Source: Candidatus Firestonebacteria bacterium RIFOXYA2_FULL_40_8 (GTDB taxonomy: Bacteria > Oederibacteriota > D2-FULL-39-29). Taken from it: a stretch of 10,235 nt of DNA. Position numbers and translations under genes: made by a program. The notes beneath the pieces were generated by a model that saw only the letters and a program-made list of their open reading frames with translations, was not told the DNA's origin and searched no databases. Where the stretch lies: the NCBI GenBank assembly GCA_001778355.1, contig MFGS01000066.1, forward strand, positions 1 through 10,235, read 5' to 3'. Position 1 is the first letter of the stretch; each line of letters starts with the position of its first letter. Of this stretch, positions 4,382-10,235 are shown piece after piece.

Positions 4382-5692
4382 ATGATGAAAATTGCAGGTA
4401 AAATCAAAATTCTGTTAGTAATGTTGTTGGCCAATGTAATATTTTCTGTTAACAGTTATTGTGAAGAAAAAACATTAACTCTTGAGGAATGCCTGAGTGC
4501 TGCTGATAAGAGTAATTTTGAACTGACATCCCAGCAATACAAGATAAAAGAAACTAATTCTAAATATAATCAGGAAGTAAGCAATTTATTACCGCAGATT
4601 GATGCTAGTTTAAGTTATTTAAGATATGACTGGCAATTGCCGAGCAAGAAGGCCTTGTTTGGAGCATCCTTGGATGATTATTACGCGGATATATCTCTAA
4701 AACAGATTTTGTATGCTGGGGGAAAATACATTGCAAGAATAGACTCCTCTCAATCCGCGCTGGCGGCAGAGAAAGATAAGTATGAACAAACAAAAAGCAC
4801 TGTCTATTTGTCGGTTAAAAAATCGTACTATGAGCAAGTGCGCGCTCAATTTGCCTTAAAGACCCAGAATAAGCTGTTTGAAAAGTTAAATGACCAATTT
4901 AAAGTTGCCCAGCTGCTATATAACAGCGGGAAGACCACTAATCTGGATGTTTTACGAATTCAGACCCAGCTTGCAGCCGCGGAAGATACAATAGATAATC
5001 TCAGGAATCTGGTGTATACGAAATCATTGTTATTAGGCCAGGTGATGGGAAAAAATGAGCCGGTCAACGCGTCGTCTGTCTATCTGCCGGAAATAAGAGA
5101 AAATATTAAAATAAATACAACCTGTCTTGATAATGAGTTTAAAAACAATCCGGAATTGAAATATGCGGATAATTTGGTAAAGAAATCGGAATACGATATA
5201 ACTGTTGAATCGGGGGAAATGTTTCCGACTGTATTTTTTAGAGCTAATTATTCATGGGAGGATCAAACATTCTTTCCGGGAAACTCCAATTGGTATGTTG
5301 GTTTAGGTTTGAGTCTGCCGATCTACCATGGAGGAGCTATCGCTTCAAGAATAGAACAGGCAGCGTACAGAAATAAACAGCTTGTTGAAGCGCAAAAACA
5401 ACTGAAGTTGGGGCTTTCTGTAAGGTTTCAGTCAGCAAGAGCAACGGTCATTGATAAGACAAACCGCTTAAAAACAACTAAGAAGGTTCTTGATCTTTCA
5501 AGAGAAGCCTTAATTGCCGCTGAATTAAGATATAATGCGGGAAAAACAACTGCCACAGAATTGCTCGATGCTCAGACCGTGTGGCTGAATTCCGAGTTGA
5601 ATTATTTTAACAATATTGTTGATGTTATAATTTCGTTGGCGGAAATAGAAAATATTTGCCCTGACGCATTTGCCTCGGAGGTCGTAAAATGA
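4382..5692 (+). CDS. TolC-like outer-membrane efflux factor
   Basis: The 436-residue protein has a signal peptide (about 1-27, KIKILLVMLLANVIFSV). Two OEP-type repeats follow, with long amphipathic helices. The internal duplication typical of TolC proteins shows as YNSGKTTNLDVLRIQTQL (about 180-197) and YNAGKTTATELLDAQTVWL (about 384-402). Beta-rich segments such as PQIDASLSYLRYDW and FFRANYSW would form the outer-membrane barrel. Family knowledge: trimers form a channel across the outer membrane and periplasm for tripartite efflux. AAGGAAAAG (4369-4377) precedes two adjacent ATGs (4382 and 4385), and either may be used. The gene follows the repressor by 28 bases and overlaps the adaptor gene by four (ATGA), so it is part of the same operon. 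No lipobox is evident. Confidence 0.95.
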   Translation: MMKIAGKIKILLVMLLANVIFSVNSYCEEKTLTLEECLSAADKSNFELTSQQYKIKETNSKYNQEVSNLLPQIDASLSYLRYDWQLPSKKALFGASLDDYYADISLKQILYAGGKYIARIDSSQSALAAEKDKYEQTKSTVYLSVKKSYYEQVRAQFALKTQNKLFEKLNDQFKVAQLLYNSGKTTNLDVLRIQTQLAAAEDTIDNLRNLVYTKSLLLGQVMGKNEPVNASSVYLPEIRENIKINTTCLDNEFKNNPELKYADNLVKKSEYDITVESGEMFPTVFFRANYSWEDQTFFPGNSNWYVGLGLSLPIYHGGAIASRIEQAAYRNKQLVEAQKQLKLGLSVRFQSARATVIDKTNRLKTTKKVLDLSREALIAAELRYNAGKTTATELLDAQTVWLNSELNYFNNIVDVIISLAEIENICPDAFASEVVK

Positions 5693-6714
5693 GAAAGCCA
5701 ATCAGTATTTTCCTGCTAATAATTGTAGTTTTATCAGCCTGCGCGAAAAAAGAACAGCCAATGGAAAAGGTATTTCCTGTTAAAGTCGTAACTTTAACGC
5801 CAAAAGCAATCTCTTCTACAATAATACTTGCAGGTACTGTAGGCTCAAAAGCATATTCCCTGGTGAGCGCTCCGGTAGAAGGCAGCATTTCCAGGTTGAA
5901 TATTGTCGAAGGCGATAATGTCAATTCAGGAAAAATATTACTTTATATCATGCCGGTTGACCAGCAAAATATATTAGGGCAAGCTCAAGCAGATTATGAA
6001 CAAATAAAAACGGACTTGGAAAAAACCTCAGAGCAAAATAGAAATGAACTGGCAGAAAAGCTCAAAGAAGCCCTGGAGAGACTTGAATCGGCAAAAAAAC
6101 TTTATAAGCCTATCCCTGTGGTCAGCCCTATCGCAGGGACAATTATCTCAAAAAGTATTGAAGTCGGGAGTAATGTTTCAACAAAACAGACGTTAATTGA
6201 GATTGCAGACCTGAAGCAGTTGATAATCAAATCAGCCGTATCGGAAGAATATATTTCTAAAATAAAAATAGGTCAAAATGTTAAAGTCAAAATACATTCA
6301 ATGGGAGATGGTTTTCTTTCCGGGAAAATATCTGTTGTTACCCCGGGAATAAGGACCGAAAGCAGGACTGCGGATATAGAAGTGTCAATTCCGGAGGAAA
6401 CGAGAGTACGGCCGGGGATGACTGCCTCAATTGAAATAACAGTGGATCAAAAACAAAATACGCTGATAGTACCCCAGGATATATTAATTGTAAAGCCTAA
6501 CGGAGATAAGTTTGTGTTTGTTTCGGAAAATGATACGGCAAAAATGATCAAAGTTGCGACCGGTATTGAGTCAAATACGGAAATAGAGATAATATCAGGG
6601 CTGAACAATGGAGATAAAGTAATAACAATGGGGCAGGAAAACCTTAAAGACGGGGCAAAAGTTAAACTTCCCGAAGCAAGCAAACCTGTAAAGGGAGAAG
6701 GTAAGAGCAAGTGA
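5689..6714 (+). CDS. RND efflux periplasmic adaptor (membrane fusion lipoprotein)
   Basis: The 341-residue protein has a canonical lipobox, LSAC, with Cys18, so it is probably anchored in the inner membrane. The split lipoyl (biotinyl-like) domain is seen as VSAPVEGSISRLNIVEGDNV (59-78) and VVSPIAGTIISKSIEVGSNV (144-163). Between them lies a helical hairpin (about 92-138). A beta-barrel domain (about 178-255) includes RPGMTASIEI, and the membrane-proximal domain (about 256-328) ends NGDKVITMGQENLKDGAKV. Family knowledge: the adaptor joins the RND pump to the TolC-like channel. GGAGGT (5677-5682) lies inside the upstream gene's end, and the ATGA overlap indicates translational coupling. There is no extra His/Met/Cys-rich segment of the kind that marks CusB-like metal adaptors, so metal transport is not indicated by this subunit. 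Confidence 0.96.
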   Translation: MRKPISIFLLIIVVLSACAKKEQPMEKVFPVKVVTLTPKAISSTIILAGTVGSKAYSLVSAPVEGSISRLNIVEGDNVNSGKILLYIMPVDQQNILGQAQADYEQIKTDLEKTSEQNRNELAEKLKEALERLESAKKLYKPIPVVSPIAGTIISKSIEVGSNVSTKQTLIEIADLKQLIIKSAVSEEYISKIKIGQNVKVKIHSMGDGFLSGKISVVTPGIRTESRTADIEVSIPEETRVRPGMTASIEITVDQKQNTLIVPQDILIVKPNGDKFVFVSENDTAKMIKVATGIESNTEIEIISGLNNGDKVITMGQENLKDGAKVKLPEASKPVKGEGKSK

Positions 6715-9700
6715 AAATAACAGAGCTTTCAATAAAAAAACCGATTTCAATATTTATCCTGATGGTTGCTGTGTTGGTTGTCGGCGTAATGTCTTTTGTC
6801 CAACTCCCTACAAATCTGCTTCCCAACATTACATATCCTATGGTGAAAGTTTATATTACCTGGCGCGGCGCTACCCCGGAAGAAATTGAAGACAATATTG
6901 CCGATGTGGTAGAGCAAAAAATGGCGACTGTGGATAATCTGGATTATCTTGATGTTCAGTGTACGGAAGGCCTTTACACCCTGCTGGTTTACTTTAAGTA
7001 TGATGCCGACAGAGATGTCGCTTATCAGGATGTCCTTGCAAAGATGGGCTTGGTAAAGAAAGATCTGCCAAAAGATGCTGATGAGCCTTTGATATTTAAA
7101 GCGGATCCTTCTCAATTACCGGTAATGGACCTTATTATTACTTCAGAGGAGCAGGATATTATAAAGCTTCGTACCTGGGTTGAAAATTATCTTCAAACGC
7201 AGTTTGCTTCAGTATCGGGGAGCGCGGGCTCAGAGGTATCGGGAGGAGCAAAAAGGGAAATTCGTGTTTACCTGGATCCTCATAAAATACAGGTTTTAGG
7301 GATTTCTCTTGATAAGATAGCGCAGAGGCTGAAAGAGGAGAACCTGGAAATGGCCGGCGGGCGGGTAACAACCGAAAGGAAGGAATTCACTGTCAGAACG
7401 CTGGCGGACTATAAGAATGTGAATGAAATAAAAAATGTAATTGTCGTTCCTGATAAAAACGGCAGAACTATTTATCTGAAAGATATCGCAGAAATTAAAG
7501 ATACCAGTGATATCCAGAGAGTCATTACAAGGTTAAATAGAAAAGAAGGTGTAAAACTCTCGATTTTCAAGCAGGCAGAAGCAAATACTATCGAAGTGGA
7601 AAAGAATGTGCAGAAAAAGCTTAAAGAGTTGAAAGCTGTACTGCCTGCAGGTATAAAAATAGGCGTTATCTACAATCAGGCAACATATATTCAAGCCGCT
7701 AATAACGGTGTCCGTGATGCCGCGTTGATAGCAGCGTTATTGGTTATCTTTGTAACCTGGTTTTTCCTCGGCAGTTGGCGGCGAGTTCTAATCGTAGTAA
7801 CGGCTATGCCTCTATCACTGCTTATGACATTTTTTGCAATGAAAATGCTCGGTTTTTCATTGAACATATTTTCGCTTGGGGCTCTTGTTCTGGCCATCAC
7901 CATAATACTTGATGATGCAGTTGTAGTACTTGAGAATGTTACGAGGCTGCAGGAAGATAAGGATGTCAACGCAGTCATAAAGGGAACTAACGAAGTCGGT
8001 ACTGCGTTAACCTATGTGACACTGACCTTCATGGTGTTATTTATGCCATTTCTGTTGGTATCCGGGCTTGTTTCTCTTTTATTCCATGAGCTGATAATTA
8101 TAATTGCAATAGCCATTGGAAGTTCAAGGGTAGTTTCCTTCACCGTAACTCCTATGTTGGCAAAATACTTTGAAAAAACAGAGAACGAAAGGATTACGAT
8201 AGGAGATAAATTACTTGAAGAATTAAAGAGCAATTATCGTAAGTCACTTAATTGGATTCTTAATAGAAAAATCTTGGTAATAACTTTTACAGGTATCCTG
8301 TTTATTTTAGGCTTGTTTTTTCTTGCAAAGATCGGTTCTGAGTTTTTGCCGCAGGCGGACGACGGCATGATAACCGTAAAGGTAAAAATGCCGACGGGTA
8401 TTGCCATAAATGAAACAGGTAAGGTATTGACAAATATTGAAAATGCTGCCAAGGGGCTGCCTTTTGTAGAAAATTATTCAACTCTTGTTGGGGGAAGGAT
8501 TTGGGGGCTTGTAACTTATGAAATAGCGAATGAAGGCGAGGTGAATATACAGCTTACTCCAAAAGCAAAACGAAATATCAGCACAGACAAGTTCGTCAGT
8601 AAGTATGCCGAAGAAATACAAAAAAGCGTTAAGTATCCCGGAGCGAAAGTTAAGGTCTTTCACACTAAAATGAAAGGCATAATGCAAACAGGCGATTTTG
8701 ATGTTGAAATAGAGCTTTACTCGCCTAAAACTGCTTCTTTGCTTGAGATGTACTCGGTAGCCGGAAATCTGGTAAGTCAGATTAAGGATGTGAAGGGAAT
8801 AGCAAATCTGGATATCTCCATTGATGTTACAAAACCTGAGTATCAATTGTATCTTAACAGGGGAAAACTTGCCGATCTCAACCTCAGCGCAACGCAGGTT
8901 GCGAACACAATAAAGACGCTTGTTGACGGGCAGGTGGTAACTTCATTTAAAGAAGAAGGTTATTATTATCCGATACGCATTGTAATGAATGAGGAATACT
9001 TTCGAGGAAAAGAAGATGTCGGGAATATTCCTCTTTTTAATAAAAATGGGCTCATTTATCTGCGTGATGTGGGAACTCTGTCTCACATGGTTGGTCCGGT
9101 TGAGATAGACCGCAAAAATCAGATGAGGCTAATTAAAGTTACTGCTTCCGTTGTGGGAGCGAATATAGGCACTACAACGAATGCTGTGTATGCTAAAATA
9201 AAAGACATGCAGCTGCCTCAGGGCAGTTTTATAAAAGCCGGCGGCCAGGCGCAGATGATGAAGGAGAATTTCAAAGCGCTGGGAGCGATACTTGTTTTAG
9301 CGTTGTTTTTTGCGTATGTTATTCTTACGGTACAATTTGAATCTCTGATCTGGCCTTTGCTGATTCTTCTGAGAATACCGCTCTCTCTTGTCGGGATAAC
9401 CGCGGCGCTCTTTTTCACCGGTACGCCTTTAGGCGTAACCGTACTGATAGGCGTGCTTATTCTCTCCGGAATAGAAATAGTCCACGGCGTTGTATTGTTA
9501 ACATTTATTCAACAGCTTATGGAAAAGGGAATGGCAGTAAAAGAAGCGGTAATTAACGGCGCCTTGATCAGAATGCGCCCTGTTCTTATGACCGCCTTTG
9601 TGGGAATATTAGGCCTTGTTCCCCTTGCTGTAGGATTGGGAGAGGGTACAGAATTATTGAAACCGATGGCCATCGGAGTTATCGGCGGTCTTTTGTTTTC

Positions 9701-9764
9701 GTTATTTTTGACTTTCTATTTCATGCCGGCTGTATTATTAATGATAATAAATAAGAAAAGGTAA
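6711..9764 (+). CDS. HAE-type RND efflux pump, inner-membrane subunit
   Basis: The 1017-residue protein starts at GTG 6711, overlapping the adaptor's stop by four bases (GTGA), with AGGGAGAAGG (6692-6701) as ribosome-binding site. It shows the full RND plan: TM1 (about 10-30), a first periplasmic porter region with the PSQLPVMDL word, TM2-6 (about 335-480), TM7 near 525-545, a second periplasmic region, and TM8-12 (about 850-1010). TM4 carries the acidic pair Asp401-Asp402 in LAITIILDDAVVVLENV, the pattern of proton-driven drug-type (HAE) pumps rather than the single-Asp pattern of CusA/CzcA metal pumps. In TM10 the word LSGIEIVHGVVLL places Glu922 and His925 where polar Asn or Lys residues usually lie. 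Length is normal and no frameshift is seen. It should work with the two preceding gene products. The substrate is unknown. Confidence 0.96.
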   Translation: MKITELSIKKPISIFILMVAVLVVGVMSFVQLPTNLLPNITYPMVKVYITWRGATPEEIEDNIADVVEQKMATVDNLDYLDVQCTEGLYTLLVYFKYDADRDVAYQDVLAKMGLVKKDLPKDADEPLIFKADPSQLPVMDLIITSEEQDIIKLRTWVENYLQTQFASVSGSAGSEVSGGAKREIRVYLDPHKIQVLGISLDKIAQRLKEENLEMAGGRVTTERKEFTVRTLADYKNVNEIKNVIVVPDKNGRTIYLKDIAEIKDTSDIQRVITRLNRKEGVKLSIFKQAEANTIEVEKNVQKKLKELKAVLPAGIKIGVIYNQATYIQAANNGVRDAALIAALLVIFVTWFFLGSWRRVLIVVTAMPLSLLMTFFAMKMLGFSLNIFSLGALVLAITIILDDAVVVLENVTRLQEDKDVNAVIKGTNEVGTALTYVTLTFMVLFMPFLLVSGLVSLLFHELIIIIAIAIGSSRVVSFTVTPMLAKYFEKTENERITIGDKLLEELKSNYRKSLNWILNRKILVITFTGILFILGLFFLAKIGSEFLPQADDGMITVKVKMPTGIAINETGKVLTNIENAAKGLPFVENYSTLVGGRIWGLVTYEIANEGEVNIQLTPKAKRNISTDKFVSKYAEEIQKSVKYPGAKVKVFHTKMKGIMQTGDFDVEIELYSPKTASLLEMYSVAGNLVSQIKDVKGIANLDISIDVTKPEYQLYLNRGKLADLNLSATQVANTIKTLVDGQVVTSFKEEGYYYPIRIVMNEEYFRGKEDVGNIPLFNKNGLIYLRDVGTLSHMVGPVEIDRKNQMRLIKVTASVVGANIGTTTNAVYAKIKDMQLPQGSFIKAGGQAQMMKENFKALGAILVLALFFAYVILTVQFESLIWPLLILLRIPLSLVGITAALFFTGTPLGVTVLIGVLILSGIEIVHGVVLLTFIQQLMEKGMAVKEAVINGALIRMRPVLMTAFVGILGLVPLAVGLGEGTELLKPMAIGVIGGLLFSLFLTFYFMPAVLLMIINKKR

Positions 9765-9995
9765 GAATTTTGGAAGGAGTATACCTTCTAAGCAAGTGAA
9801 GGAAAGAAAACAAGCAAGGAAAGTAAGTGCAGTTAACAAAGTGAGTAATGCAGAAAATGGATTAAGGAGTGTTAATGACAGTAAGCGGTAAAATCTAGAA
9901 GTTATGCTTTGTTTGTATCAGTGGAATCATCTGCTAGAACAGCAGGGGTATATTAATCAATAGAAGTTTAACATGAGAGGAAAAAGTAAAGCTTT
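9765..9995. other. Intergenic spacer before the corrinoid-protein gene
   Basis: This 231-base spacer has a purine-rich first half. Small structures seen are GAAGG/CCTTC (9773-9777, 9784-9788) and CTGCT/AGCAG (9931-9935, 9941-9945), both only five base pairs. TATATT (9949-9954) could be a -10, but no -35 matches it. No cobalamin-riboswitch box was recognised. A strong ribosome-binding sequence at 9772-9779 has no start codon after it. Whether the following gene has its own promoter is not clear. Confidence 0.5.
9875..9898 (+). other. Possible 7-codon leader ORF with perfect ribosome-binding site
   Basis: AAGGAG (9864-9869) stands five bases before ATG 9875, which opens MTVSGKI followed by TAG. 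The signal is as good as those of the real genes, yet the frame closes at once. It could be a leader peptide for the corrinoid-protein gene, the stub of a decayed gene, or chance in a purine-rich stretch. Confidence 0.3.
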
Positions 9996-10235
9996 ATGAG
10001 AAAACAAAAAAAAGAAGATTGTGGCTGCGGCACCGGGGCTTCCGATTGCTGCGGCGGTCCGAAAGTTGAAAAACATACTCAGCTTGATATAATTGGCGGG
10101 GTGGAAACAAATGTAGGAGACATCCCTGTCGTCTCGACTAAGCTGACTTTCCGAGATACTCTCGGCAGTTGGCGGATGAGATGGGGGATTGGAAGATACG
10201 GATACTCAATTGAGCCGGGAATATATGCGGTTGGA
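9996..10235 (+). CDS. HgcA-like / CdhD-family corrinoid protein, N-terminal part
   Basis: The frame from ATG 9996 stays open for 80 codons to the window end. Residues 1-30 hold a Cys/Gly cluster (CGCG at 9-12, CCGG at 18-21). Then comes GGVETNVGDIPVVSTKL (34-50), and RDTLGSWRMRWGIGRYGY (53-70) followed by SIEPGIYAVG (71-80). The last segments match what I know of the start of the corrinoid-binding domain shared by HgcA, the mercury-methylating corrinoid protein, and related CdhD/CFeSP-type proteins. The decisive features of HgcA, the cap-helix motif N(V/I)WCAAGK and a C-terminal membrane domain, lie beyond the edge. Non-methylating homologues exist, so the function is open. The ribosome-binding site is weak: GAGG at 9977-9980 is 15 bases away, and a stop at 9987 rules out an upstream extension. 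An eight-codon ORF (9973-9999) overlaps the start as ATGA. Either coupling or a weak start is possible. Confidence 0.75.
   Translation, partial: MRKQKKEDCGCGTGASDCCGGPKVEKHTQLDIIGGVETNVGDIPVVSTKLTFRDTLGSWRMRWGIGRYGYSIEPGIYAVG

Noticed and set aside
6711..9764. CusA/CzcA heavy-metal RND pump
   Set aside because: TM4 has the Asp-Asp pair of HAE pumps, and no methionine or histidine metal-relay motif was recognised.
9796..9891. 31-codon GTG ORF in the spacer after the RND gene
   Set aside because: The nearest ribosome-binding sequence is too far upstream, the product is basic and featureless, and the region is purine-biased.
9940..9955. Second CsoR-type operator around AGGGGTATA
   Set aside because: Only four G residues are present and there is no matching left arm.
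9765..9995. Cobalamin riboswitch before the corrinoid-protein gene
   Set aside because: No B12-box-like word or long structured region was recognised in the 231-base spacer.

Overview
The window reads as part of the genome of a Gram-negative-type (diderm), probably anaerobic bacterium of moderately low GC. The diderm call rests on a TolC-like outer-membrane factor with an RND pump, two predicted lipoproteins and a secreted thioredoxin-like protein. The anaerobe call rests on a corrinoid-protein N-terminus at the right edge. The short palindromic repeats between genes resemble those of environmental genomes, but I cannot name a phylum. Every complete gene is on the + strand. No intergenic gap exceeds about 230 bases.

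Left block (1-3916), a thiol-redox and metal-binding gene set. In order it holds: a lipoprotein with a thioredoxin-like fold that lacks CXXC but has a Cys-rich tail (104-922); a small MTH895-type thioredoxin/glutaredoxin with CPKC (1012-1257); a DGC-family zinc-binding protein (1446-1811); a secreted fusion of thioredoxin with two NosL/MerB-like Cys domains (1829-3076); and a CcdA-type membrane thiol-electron carrier (3224-3916). Gaps of 89, 188 and 147 bases between some of these genes carry palindromic elements and a purine tract.

Middle block (4037-9764), a compact efflux operon. A TTGACA promoter has a CsoR-type inverted repeat around a G tract in its -35/-10 spacer. It drives a CsoR/RcnR/FrmR-family repressor, then a TolC-like channel, a lipoprotein adaptor and an HAE-type RND pump. 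The last three genes are joined by 4-base start/stop overlaps.

Right edge (9996-10235). The first 80 codons of a corrinoid protein related to HgcA (mercury methylation) and to the CdhD/CFeSP family run off the window.

Working model (inference): CcdA passes electrons from the cytoplasmic small thioredoxin to the extracytoplasmic thioredoxin-NosL/MerB-like fusion and possibly the lipoprotein. Cys-rich proteins bind a soft metal or metalloid, or an organometal, and the repressor-controlled pump exports a related toxic compound. The HgcA-like protein points to mercury or methyl-corrinoid chemistry. The substrate is not shown by the sequence, and arsenic and copper remain open alternatives.
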